NCBI RefSeq assembly: GCF_016598475.1
Contig: NZ_JAEMUX010000084.1
Location: 1-35,434 of the forward strand
Source of the DNA: Streptomyces adelaidensis
GTDB lineage: Bacteria > Actinomycetota > Actinomycetes > Streptomycetales > Streptomycetaceae
Reading direction: 5' to 3'
Length of the DNA stretch: 35,434 nt
In this document: positions 1 through 7,254 of the stretch, piece after piece
Layout: each line of letters begins with the position of its first letter
Numbering within the stretch: the stretch's first letter is position 1
Position numbers and translations under genes: made by a program
The notes under the pieces: model-generated
What the model was told of the DNA's origin: nothing
Seen by the model: only the letters and a program-made list of their open reading frames with translations
Databases searched by the model: none

Positions 1-279
1 GCGGTCAATCGCCAGCAGTCCGAACCCCAGTGGGAACGCGAGGCGGCAGGGGCCGTGTGCGAGCAGGTTCGCCAGTTCATCGAGGTCAGCGGCGGCACCA
101 CGGCCCGGCTCTCCCGCGAGCAGAAGAGCCGGTTCGTCGCCATCTGCTGGACCGCCCAGATGTTCAAGCACTTCGAGGACCCGAAGCCGGGCTACGTGGC
201 CGACTGGCCCGACCTCCCGTCCTGGCAGCAGGAGACCGACGCCGACATCTTCGAGGCCATTGAGAAGGCACTGAGTTGA
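1..279 (+). CDS. 3' end of an unidentified gene (partial)
   Basis: The frame is open from the first base and ends at TGA 277-279, so at least 92 C-terminal residues are visible and the start lies outside the window. The visible part is soluble and rich in Trp and acidic residues, with the motifs ICWTAQMFKHF and WPDLPSWQQETDADIF and no membrane segment. Codon use is typical of the window. I do not recognise the family. The stop codon lies inside the stem of the terminator that follows, so the gene ends its transcript. An internal ATG at 55 is in frame but is unlikely to be the true start because coding-like sequence continues upstream of it. Confidence 0.75.
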   Translation, partial: AVNRQQSEPQWEREAAGAVCEQVRQFIEVSGGTTARLSREQKSRFVAICWTAQMFKHFEDPKPGYVADWPDLPSWQQETDADIFEAIEKALS

Positions 280-305
280 CCACCTGCTACTTGAGCAGGT
301 GGTCA
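277..305. terminator. Perfect 12-bp hairpin, probably a bidirectional terminator
   Basis: The arm TGACCACCTGCT (277-288) pairs fully with AGCAGGTGGTCA (294-305) across a 5-nt loop, ACTTG. It begins on the stop codon of the left gene and lies 58 bp beyond the stop of the convergent beta-galactosidase gene, so it can serve both. No T-run follows, which is usual for Streptomyces hairpin terminators. Confidence 0.75.
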
Positions 306-363
306 CCGGGACTCAGCGGACCGGGTGGGGACCGTCGGCTGCGCCACGGTCCCCAACAGACCG

Positions 364-3300
364 CTACTCCGTAGCAGTAGGCCGCCGCGAAGCCGACATC
401 GCCTCGTCCACGTCCCTCAGGGGCCGCAACCGATACGTGTACGCATAGTCCCGGCCGGCGAGGAGCTTGTACTCGTCGTGGGTGTGGGCGCCCCAGCTGT
501 TGTCGCCGCCGACGCCCATCTGGCGGTGGTTGACGCGCAGGACGACCTCGTCGCGGGGGGTGAGCTGGTAGTCGTGGCGGACGCCCGCCGACAGGTCCTC
601 CGGGGTGAAGTACGAGGCGTTGACCTCGATCAGCTCGTCGCCGGAGACGAGCAGGCCGACACCGTCGCGGTCGGTCAGGGCGGCCCAGCGGACGTCCGTC
701 TTGTTGCCGTTCTCCTGGGGGCGGATGTAGCCGGACCACTGCTCGGCGACCGCGGAGGAGTAACGGCCCACGTCGGTGCCGTTGTTGCGGTCCCAGTGGT
801 TCTCCTCGGGGCCGCGTCCGTAGTAGTGCAGCCGGTCGAGGCGGCGCGGGAGGAGGAGGAGGGTGCCGACCTCCGGGATGTACGGGAGGGAGGCGGCGCC
901 CGGGTGCAGGGTGTTGTCGACCTTGATCTCGGCGTTGCCGAAGACGGTGTAGGTGGTCGAGTACGTCGACTCGGTGGTGGTCGGCAGGGTGCCCTCGACC
1001 TTGATCTCGACGGCCCGGGTGCCCAGGGGCCGTACGGTCACGGCCGTCACCTCGCGACGGGTGCCCGCGTCCCGCCAGGTCTGGTTGCGGATGTGCTGGC
1101 CGTTGCCGTTGTCGTTGTCGGTCGGGGCGCGCCAGAAGTTCGGCACGGGCCCGGAGGCGATGAGCCGGATGCCGTTGACGACGTAGGAGGTGAGGGTGCC
1201 GGTCTTCTTGTCGACGGTGGCCGTGAAGCCCTTGCCGGTGACGCTGACCGCCGCCTCCGTGTCCTTGTACGCCAGGGCCGGCACGCTCGCCAGCGGTACG
1301 GGTGTCACCGCCGGGCCGGCCGCGTCGAGGGCGAGTTGCTGTGCGGCGACCTCGAAGCCGGCCTTCGCCCACGGGGTGCGCTCCTTCGTGGTGAAGGAGA
1401 GCTGGAGGAAGTACTCGGTGCCGGGCGCGGGGTTGCCGGGGAGCTGTACGGGGACCTTGATGTCCTTGCTGGACAGGGGCGGGACGTCGAGCTGGGCGCG
1501 GGTGAGGCGGCCGCGCCGGACGACCTCGCCGTCGGCGACGAGCGCCCAACCGCCGTCGAACTCCCGGAGGTTGGTGAAGAGGTACTCGTTGGTGAGGGTG
1601 ACCGCGCCGACCGTCGGCCCGGCGGTGGCGTTGATGGCCTGGTAGATCCGCTTGACCTCGGCGGCCTTGCCGGTGTGGCCCCGGTCGGCGGTGACGACGC
1701 CGTCGGCGACGAAGGCCCCGTCGTTGGGGTGGTCGCCCCAGTCGCCGCCGTACGCGAAGAAGGTCTTGTCGTGCGGCTTCTGGGCCTTCCTCTCCTCGAA
1801 CCCGACCGTGGCGGCGTCGAACCAGAACCGGACGCCGTCGTCCTTCGGCCCCCGCCCGTCGGCGGCCAGCTCGGCCGCGGTGAGGGCGCGGGCGTAGACC
1901 CGGGCCCGCCGGATCGTGCCGCTGAACTCGCGGGTCGGGTTGTCGGTGTCGGTGCCGAGGGCGAGCGGGGCGGTGTTGACGGAGGGCCTGCGGGTGGTCG
2001 TACGGGTGGCCTTCGCCTCGCCGTCGACGTAGAGGGTGAGGGCGCCGGAGCCGGCGTCGAAGACACCGGCTAGGTGGTGCTCGGCGCCCGTCCAGCCGTC
2101 GGCGGGCAGCGCCCAGCTCGCGCTCACCCACTGCCCGCCGCCGTAGATGAAGAACTCCACGCTCCTGTCGCTCTGCTTCAGCGCGTACTGGGTGTCGCCC
2201 TTGGCGAGGATCGGCTGGTGGTAGCCGGTGAAGCCGGGGGTCACCCAGGCTTCGAGGGTGAGCGAGCCGGTGAGGTCGAGGGAGGGGTCGCGGGCGAAGA
2301 CGGCCGCGTAGGTGACGCCCTTGTCGCGGTCGAACGTGCCGGAGCCGTTGACGACCTCGCCGCGCAGCGCGTTCGGCCCGGACTCGGTGAACAGCTGCCG
2401 CCTCGGCGTCGGCGTGGTCAGGGACTGGTCGGCGAAGTCCCATATCCAGCCGCCCTGGAGGACGTCGTAGCGGCGGATCAGGTCCCAGTACTTCTTGAAG
2501 TTGCCGTTCGAGTTCCCCATCGCGTGCGAGTACTCGATCATCACGTACGGCCGGGTGTCGGCGGTGTCCTTCGCCCGCTGCTCGACCCGCGCCGGACTGT
2601 CGTACATCTCCGAGCGGATGTCGCTGATCGTCGGCCGGTCGTCGCCCTCGTACTGGACGACGCGGGTCGTGTCGTAGGACTTGATCCAGTTCCGCATGTT
2701 CACGAAGGTGCTGCCGCCGCCGGCCTCGTTGCCGAGCGACCAGATGATGACGCAGGCGTGGTTCTTGTCGCGGTGGACCATGTTCTGCGCGCGGGCCACG
2801 CAGGCGGCCGACCAGTCGGGGTCGTTGCCGGGGAAACGGTCGCGGATGCCGTGGGTTTCGAGGTTCGTCTCGTCGACGAGGTAGAGGCCGTACTCGTCCG
2901 CCAGTTCGTACCAGAGCGGGTTGTTGGGGTAGTGCGAGGTGCGGACGGTGTTCATGTTCAGCCGCTTGATGATCTCGATGTCCCCGACCAGGTCGGCGCG
3001 GGTGAGCGCCATGCCCCGGTCCGGGTGGATCTCGTGCCGGTTGGTGCCCCGCAGCGAGATGGGCTGCCCGTTGATCCGCATCAGGCCGTCTTCGAGCGCG
3101 AACTCCCGGAACCCGACGCGGTGCGAGAGCGTCTCGACGACCTTCCCGCGCGGGTCGCGCAGCCGGAGGACGGCGGTGTAGAGGTTCGGGTGCTCGGCGG
3201 ACCAGAGGGCGGGGGAGGGGACGGCCTTGCTCGCCTGTACGGTCACGTCCTCGCCGGTGGCGCCGACGGTGACCGGCTGGTGGAGCGGGCGGGTCCAGAC

Positions 3301-4332
3301 GGGGTGGCCCCGGTCGTCGTAGAGCTGGGTCTCGACGGAGTACGAGTCGCCGGTGCCCTTCTCCGTGTAGCCGCGCACGCTCGCGGTGACGGACAGCTCG
3401 GCGGTCGTGTAGTCGTCGCCGAGGGGGGTGTCGAGCCGGAAGTCGCGCAGGTGTACGGCCGGGGTGGAGTAGAGGTAGACCGAGCGGAATATCCCGCTCA
3501 GCCGGATCATGTCCTGGTCCTCCAGCCAGTCGCCGTCGGAGTAGCGGTACACCTCGACGGCCAGGTGGTTGGTCCGGCCCGGCTTCAGGTGCGGGGTGAT
3601 GTCGTACTCGGCGGGCGTGTACGAGTCCTCGCTGTAGCCGACCGGTTCCCCGTTGACCCACACGTAGTGCGCGGACTTGACGCCCTCGAAGTGCAGGAAC
3701 GTGCGGCGCCCGTCCCAGTCCCTGGGGACCGTGAACGTCCGCCGGTACTGCCCGACCGGGTTGTACGAGGTGGGCGCGGCCGGCGGCTGGGCGTTCTCGC
3801 CCTTTCCGTTGGGGCCCCACCACGGGTAGGTGATGTTGACGTAGATCGGGAAGTCGTAGCCGTGCAGCTGCCAGTTGGCCGGCACCGGGATCTTGTCCCA
3901 GCCGCTGTCGTCGACGTCCGGCTTGTAGAAGTCCTGGTCCCGGTCGTCCGGGCGGTCCGCGTACGCGAACCTCCACTTGCCGTCGAGGCTCAGCCGGTAC
4001 GGGGAGCGGGTGCGGTCGGCGGCCAGGGCCTGTCTGGTGTCCGCGTACGGCATGAGGGTGGTGTGCGGGGGTTCGGTGCCGACGCGGAAGAGGGCGAGGT
4101 TGCCGTTCCACTCGGGGGTGTCGGCGGCGGCCGCCGCTGGGGCACCGGTGCGGGGGGCCGCGTACGCGGAGCCGGCGGAGCCGCCGGCGAGGGCCATGGC
4201 GCCGAGGAACGCGGTGCCGCCCTCGAGGAGACGGCGGCGGCTGACGGCGGGGCGCGGGTGGGAGTGGGGGTGGGCGTGCGGGTGGGGCTGGGGCTCGGAC
4301 TGGGGCTGCTGGTGCGGCTGCGAGTGCGGCAT
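364..4332 (-). CDS. Tat-exported LacZ-type beta-galactosidase (GH2) with an inserted LamG-like domain
   Basis: A 1322-residue exo-glycosidase expected to release terminal beta-galactosides outside the cell. ATG 4332 follows GAGGAAGG by 9 nt; the frame stays open upstream but has no better start. Residues 1-30 are Pro/Gln/His-rich, followed by the twin-arginine signal SRRRLL and a hydrophobic Ala/Gly stretch. Then come the GH2 sugar-binding domain, immunoglobulin-like domain and catalytic barrel (GTNRHEIHPD, TSHYPNNP). The expected acid/base is Glu536 in SLGNEAGGG and the nucleophile is Glu600 in IEYSHAMGNS. About 215 residues (roughly 640-855) resembling a LamG/concanavalin-like sandwich (LTLEAWVTPG, LYVDGE) interrupt the barrel before it resumes at YGGDWGDHPNDG. 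The C-terminal LacZ small-chain domain (FWRAPTDNDNG) is present. E. coli LacZ has 1023 residues; the insertion and leader account for most of the excess. Substrate specificity is inferred from the family. Confidence 0.93.
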   Translation of the reverse strand: MPHSQPHQQPQSEPQPHPHAHPHSHPRPAVSRRRLLEGGTAFLGAMALAGGSAGSAYAAPRTGAPAAAAADTPEWNGNLALFRVGTEPPHTTLMPYADTRQALAADRTRSPYRLSLDGKWRFAYADRPDDRDQDFYKPDVDDSGWDKIPVPANWQLHGYDFPIYVNITYPWWGPNGKGENAQPPAAPTSYNPVGQYRRTFTVPRDWDGRRTFLHFEGVKSAHYVWVNGEPVGYSEDSYTPAEYDITPHLKPGRTNHLAVEVYRYSDGDWLEDQDMIRLSGIFRSVYLYSTPAVHLRDFRLDTPLGDDYTTAELSVTASVRGYTEKGTGDSYSVETQLYDDRGHPVWTRPLHQPVTVGATGEDVTVQASKAVPSPALWSAEHPNLYTAVLRLRDPRGKVVETLSHRVGFREFALEDGLMRINGQPISLRGTNRHEIHPDRGMALTRADLVGDIEIIKRLNMNTVRTSHYPNNPLWYELADEYGLYLVDETNLETHGIRDRFPGNDPDWSAACVARAQNMVHRDKNHACVIIWSLGNEAGGGSTFVNMRNWIKSYDTTRVVQYEGDDRPTISDIRSEMYDSPARVEQRAKDTADTRPYVMIEYSHAMGNSNGNFKKYWDLIRRYDVLQGGWIWDFADQSLTTPTPRRQLFTESGPNALRGEVVNGSGTFDRDKGVTYAAVFARDPSLDLTGSLTLEAWVTPGFTGYHQPILAKGDTQYALKQSDRSVEFFIYGGGQWVSASWALPADGWTGAEHHLAGVFDAGSGALTLYVDGEAKATRTTTRRPSVNTAPLALGTDTDNPTREFSGTIRRARVYARALTAAELAADGRGPKDDGVRFWFDAATVGFEERKAQKPHDKTFFAYGGDWGDHPNDGAFVADGVVTADRGHTGKAAEVKRIYQAINATAGPTVGAVTLTNEYLFTNLREFDGGWALVADGEVVRRGRLTRAQLDVPPLSSKDIKVPVQLPGNPAPGTEYFLQLSFTTKERTPWAKAGFEVAAQQLALDAAGPAVTPVPLASVPALAYKDTEAAVSVTGKGFTATVDKKTGTLTSYVVNGIRLIASGPVPNFWRAPTDNDNGNGQHIRNQTWRDAGTRREVTAVTVRPLGTRAVEIKVEGTLPTTTESTYSTTYTVFGNAEIKVDNTLHPGAASLPYIPEVGTLLLLPRRLDRLHYYGRGPEENHWDRNNGTDVGRYSSAVAEQWSGYIRPQENGNKTDVRWAALTDRDGVGLLVSGDELIEVNASYFTPEDLSAGVRHDYQLTPRDEVVLRVNHRQMGVGGDNSWGAHTHDEYKLLAGRDYAYTYRLRPLRDVDEAMSASRRPTATE

Positions 4333-4446
4333 GTACCGGGGCCTTCCTCGACGACATTGGGGTGCACGTGCGGAGGAGCGTCGGATGCTGTCCGATGATG
4401 TTGAGAAAACCGGGCCCACCCTAGGACTTCGAACAGAAGTGGAGCA

Positions 4447-4656
4447 ATGAATCTGTCGGACTTTGTGCGGTCCTGGGGGGTGCGGCGGGCCGAGTGGGGT
4501 GCCGTGGCCGTCGTATGTCTGGGGCCGGCGGTGGCGGGGTTCGTGTGCTGTGTGGCGGGTGGGGTGGTGCCGGCCCGGCTCGGGGAGGCGCCGGAATCGG
4601 GAACGGAGGGAAAGGCAACCTCCGGGCCGGTCGGCGGCGACGACAAGGTGAAGTGA
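4447..4656 (+). CDS. Possible small membrane protein, 69 aa
   Basis: The 362-bp gap between the divergent beta-galactosidase and metalloprotease genes holds an ATG-started frame with mostly G or C third positions. It encodes a short polar start (MNLSDFVRSW), one hydrophobic stretch at about residues 19-40 (GAVAVVCLGPAVAGFVCCVA) and a polar Gly/Asp/Lys tail. A weak GGAG lies just upstream of the ATG. The stop is 38 bp before the metalloprotease start. No family is recognised. The same stretch must also hold the promoters of both flanking genes, so this may be a chance frame. Confidence 0.33.
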   Translation: MNLSDFVRSWGVRRAEWGAVAVVCLGPAVAGFVCCVAGGVVPARLGEAPESGTEGKATSGPVGGDDKVK

Positions 4657-4694
4657 AGGCACGTGAAATCCCGCCCCCACAAGGGAGTTCACCT

Positions 4695-5567
4695 ATGCGC
4701 ATCCACATCGCAAGAGTGCTCGCCGTGCTCGCCGCCGTACTGGCGTTGCTCCTCGCGCCCGGCATGACCGCCCCGTCCCCGGCCGTGGCGCAGCCCGGGG
4801 AAGCGGCGGCGGACGTCTGGAACCCGCCCGCCAACCTCGTCCAGCCCCTGGGCGAGGTCTGGAACCACGTCTCCTCGACCTACCCCGACCTCTACGGCTT
4901 CCGCAACTACGGCTGGGACCAGATCATGGCCAACCGGGGAAGCGTCAACTACTGCGTCCGCTGGGAGTCGGACACCCCGGTCAGCGCGGCCCTGCGCGAC
5001 CAGATCCACGCCGCGCTGAAGAAGCAGTTCGGCAAGTGGATGGCGGCGATGGTCGACAACGGCGCGGGCACCAACGCCTGGCCGTACACCAGTGTCCCCG
5101 TCAACATCGTCGGCTGGGCGGTGAAGAACCGCTCCACTCTCCAGTGGACCGACGACTCCGTCGACATCTACACCAACCTGCTCGACGGCGGCGGAGCCCC
5201 GCAGTGCGCCCCCGACTGCGGCCGCTTCTTCCACCAGGACGGCAACTACTCCCGCTGTCCCGGCGGCGCCGCCCGCCACTACGACCAGTCCCTCTGGCTC
5301 ACCGAGGGCTTCCAGGGCGGCGCCGGCGGCGACTGGGGCCAGCGCGTCGGCCGGGCCTACTTCACCGGCGCCCTCGCCCAGGAGAACATCCACATCTACC
5401 TGCACGAGGTCGGCCACACCTTCGGCCTCGACGACTTCTACGACTGGTCCCCCACCGGCCAGTGCTGCTTCGTGATGAAGGCGGGCAGCGCGACCCAGAT
5501 CACGGAGTTCGACAAGTGGATGTTCCGTGACTTCTGGCGCCATGTGAAGTACCGGTACGGCCTCTGA
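4695..5567 (+). CDS. Secreted zincin metalloprotease (HEXXHXXGXXD)
   Basis: A 290-residue protein with a Sec signal peptide (positively charged MRIHIAR, hydrophobic core, probable cleavage after AVAQP near residue 35). ATG 4695 follows AAGGGAG by 7 nt. The zinc motif is HEVGHTFGLDD: His237, Glu238 (base), His241, Gly244 and Asp247. Met261 in CFVMKAG could form the Met-turn, which points to a metzincin-like fold with Asp as third ligand. Six or more cysteines in the mature part suggest disulphides. The middle of the protein (YGFRNYGWDQIM, WESDTPVS) is not a family I can name. It is probably an extracellular protease of unknown substrate. Two hairpins follow it, so it is likely monocistronic. 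Confidence 0.85.
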   Translation: MRIHIARVLAVLAAVLALLLAPGMTAPSPAVAQPGEAAADVWNPPANLVQPLGEVWNHVSSTYPDLYGFRNYGWDQIMANRGSVNYCVRWESDTPVSAALRDQIHAALKKQFGKWMAAMVDNGAGTNAWPYTSVPVNIVGWAVKNRSTLQWTDDSVDIYTNLLDGGGAPQCAPDCGRFFHQDGNYSRCPGGAARHYDQSLWLTEGFQGGAGGDWGQRVGRAYFTGALAQENIHIYLHEVGHTFGLDDFYDWSPTGQCCFVMKAGSATQITEFDKWMFRDFWRHVKYRYGL

Positions 5568-5593
5568 ACCCGGGTTTCGCCCTCGCTCGCCTT

Positions 5594-5637
5594 GGCGGGG
5601 TCGCCGATGGCCGCCGCGGTGTGGCCGCGACCCCGCC
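5594..5637. terminator. Hairpin with 11-bp stem after the metalloprotease gene
   Basis: GGCGGGGTCGC (5594-5604) pairs perfectly with GCGACCCCGCC (5627-5637). The 22-nt interior contains GGCC at both ends, which can extend the structure. It begins 26 bp after the stop codon. Confidence 0.5.
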
Positions 5638-5659
5638 GGTCCACCCCAGGTCGGACCCG

Positions 5660-5696
5660 GCTGCGGCCAGCCCCTGTCAAGGGGGGTGGCCGCAGC
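5660..5696. terminator. Second tandem hairpin, strong terminator candidate
   Basis: GCTGCGGCCA (5660-5669) pairs with TGGCCGCAGC (5687-5696). After one mismatch a further CCCC/GGGG pairs, closing a short loop. With the hairpin at 5594 it insulates the downstream serine hydrolase gene. Confidence 0.65.
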
Positions 5697-5806
5697 CCCG
5701 ATCCGGGGGGCGGGCGTACTGATCCCGCGCCGGGACCCTGGCAAGGTCGTCCACGAGCGATCGATCGGCCCGCGCAAGCCGGGCGACGACCAGGGGGAGA
5801 ACAACC

Positions 5807-6910
5807 ATGCTGAGCAAGCGCATCGCAGCCGCAGTCCTGCTCGCCGCGACACTCACCGGGGCCTTCGCACCCGTCGCGGCGGCCCGGCAATCCGATCCGG
5901 TGCGGCGGCAGCTGGATCTGCTCGTCGACCGGGACGGGGTACCGGGCGCCCTCGCGTACGACGGCAGGACGACGCGTACCGCTGGCGTCGCGGATCTGCT
6001 GTCGGGCAGGCCGATGGTCGATGAGCAGGGCCGATTCCGGCTGGCCAGCAACACCAAGGCATTCACCGCGGCAGCCGTGATGCGCCTGGTGGCGGACGGG
6101 CGGATACGGCTCGACGCCCGGGCGGGCACCTACGTGCCACAGCTCGCCGAACGCACCATCACCGTACGCCAGTTGCTCAAGCAGACCAGTGGGCTCCCGG
6201 AGTACACCACGCTCGCCGACTGGAGCCTGCCGCCCGGCACACCCGAGGACTATCTGGGCCTCGCGCTCAAGGAGAAGCCCGATTTCGATCCCGGCACCGA
6301 CTGGGGCTACTCCAACACCAACTACCTGGTGCTCGGCATGGTGATCGACAAGGTCACGGGGGTCGACTTCCGCACCTACGTCGAGCGCGCCATTCTGCGT
6401 CCGCTGCGCCTGGACGACACCTACTGGCCCGCGCCCGGCGAGCTGCGCCTGCGCGGACCGCACGCCCGCAACTACGGCATCCACCCCGCACGTCCGGAGG
6501 CCGGCCGGGTGGATGTGACCGAGCTGCCCGGGTACGAGTTCGGTGCGTCCGGCGGTCTTGTCTCCACCCCCGAGGATCTCAACGCCTTCTGGGACGGCCT
6601 GTTCGGCGGCCGGCTCCTTCCCGGTTGGGCGACGCGCCTGATGACCCAGGACACCACTGACGTCGGCGGCCGCGACGTCTACCCGGCGGGCAGCCGCTAC
6701 GGCTACGGTGTCGCCTCGATCCCGCTCAGTTGCGGCGGCGTCTACTGGGGCCACGGCGGCGATCTGCCGGGTGGCTCGGTCGGGGGCGGCCGGGCCACGG
6801 GCGGCCGCGGCACCGTGACCGTCTACACCACGACGTGGGCCGCCGAAGGCGAGAGCCTGCGCCGTCTCCAGGGGGCGGTGGACGTGGCCCTGTGCGCCGA
6901 CGGACGCTAG
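5807..6910 (+). CDS. Secreted serine hydrolase, beta-lactamase / D-Ala-D-Ala carboxypeptidase family
   Basis: A 367-residue class C beta-lactamase-fold (Beta-lactamase family) protein with a Sec signal (MLSKRIAAAVLLAATLTGAF, cut near AAA-RQ). ATG 5807 follows GGGGGAG by 7 nt. Catalytic signatures are Ser81-x-x-Lys84 (ASNTKAFT), Tyr168-x-Asn170 (YSNTNY) and His316-Gly-Gly (GHGGDLPG), in the usual order and spacing. Family members act as DD-carboxypeptidases, esterases or D-aminopeptidases, so the substrate cannot be read from sequence; it acts outside the membrane. It is related to the serine hydrolase at 7255, suggesting an old duplication. The C-terminus is short and ends in an Arg/Asp-rich tail. 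Confidence 0.9.
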   Translation: MLSKRIAAAVLLAATLTGAFAPVAAARQSDPVRRQLDLLVDRDGVPGALAYDGRTTRTAGVADLLSGRPMVDEQGRFRLASNTKAFTAAAVMRLVADGRIRLDARAGTYVPQLAERTITVRQLLKQTSGLPEYTTLADWSLPPGTPEDYLGLALKEKPDFDPGTDWGYSNTNYLVLGMVIDKVTGVDFRTYVERAILRPLRLDDTYWPAPGELRLRGPHARNYGIHPARPEAGRVDVTELPGYEFGASGGLVSTPEDLNAFWDGLFGGRLLPGWATRLMTQDTTDVGGRDVYPAGSRYGYGVASIPLSCGGVYWGHGGDLPGGSVGGGRATGGRGTVTVYTTTWAAEGESLRRLQGAVDVALCADGR

Positions 6911-7062
6911 CCCGAGTCCCAACCTTGCCCTGAACGGCGGGAGGTGTCGTGGGCGGGCGCGAGTACGAAGTCCGCGTAGCCGATGAACCGTAACGGCCCG
7001 TCGGGCTTCTGGCCGCTCTCCTCCAGCGACTCGCGGGTGGCCGCCTGACGAGGAGATTCGTG
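6907..7062 (-). pseudogene. NUDIX hydrolase remnant
   Basis: The minus strand encodes ESPRQAATRESLEESG, which fits the core of the NUDIX box (E-x7-R-E-x-x-E-E-x-G), followed by RFIGYADFVLAP, a plausible continuation of such an enzyme. The N-terminal strands before the box are absent and the frame stops about 30 residues after it, inside the stop region of the serine hydrolase. A complete NUDIX protein needs about 130-150 residues. I read it as a decayed 3' fragment and not a working gene. Confidence 0.5.
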
Positions 7063-7094
7063 GCGCCCCCACAGCCCCTGGTGTTCGCGGTGCC

Positions 7095-7118
7095 GTGCCA
7101 TGACAGATGTCATGGCAC
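7095..7118. promoter_or_regulatory. 24-bp palindromic operator candidate
   Basis: GTGCCATGACA and TGTCATGGCAC form a perfect 11-bp dyad around a 2-bp centre, GA. The core TGACA-N2-TGTCA is the compact form often bound by TetR- or GntR-type dimers. It lies 137-160 bp upstream of the GTG of the second serine hydrolase. No regulator gene lies nearby, so the binding protein is unknown. Confidence 0.5.
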
Positions 7119-7254
7119 CGCTGTGAACCTGATCGTCCACGGGGTGGATGTAAGGAGCGCCGGTGTGTCGAGACAATCACCCGACGGGGCCCGCGAGTTG
7201 AATGACCGGGGCCGTCGGTCAGGACCAGAGGGAACGTCTCGAAGGGGGAAAGCC

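Noticed and set aside
325..4398. Long plus-strand open frames opposite the beta-galactosidase gene
   Set aside because: They are antisense shadows of a GC-rich gene: Val/Gly/Ala/Arg-rich, no domain, while the minus strand has complete GH2 motifs.
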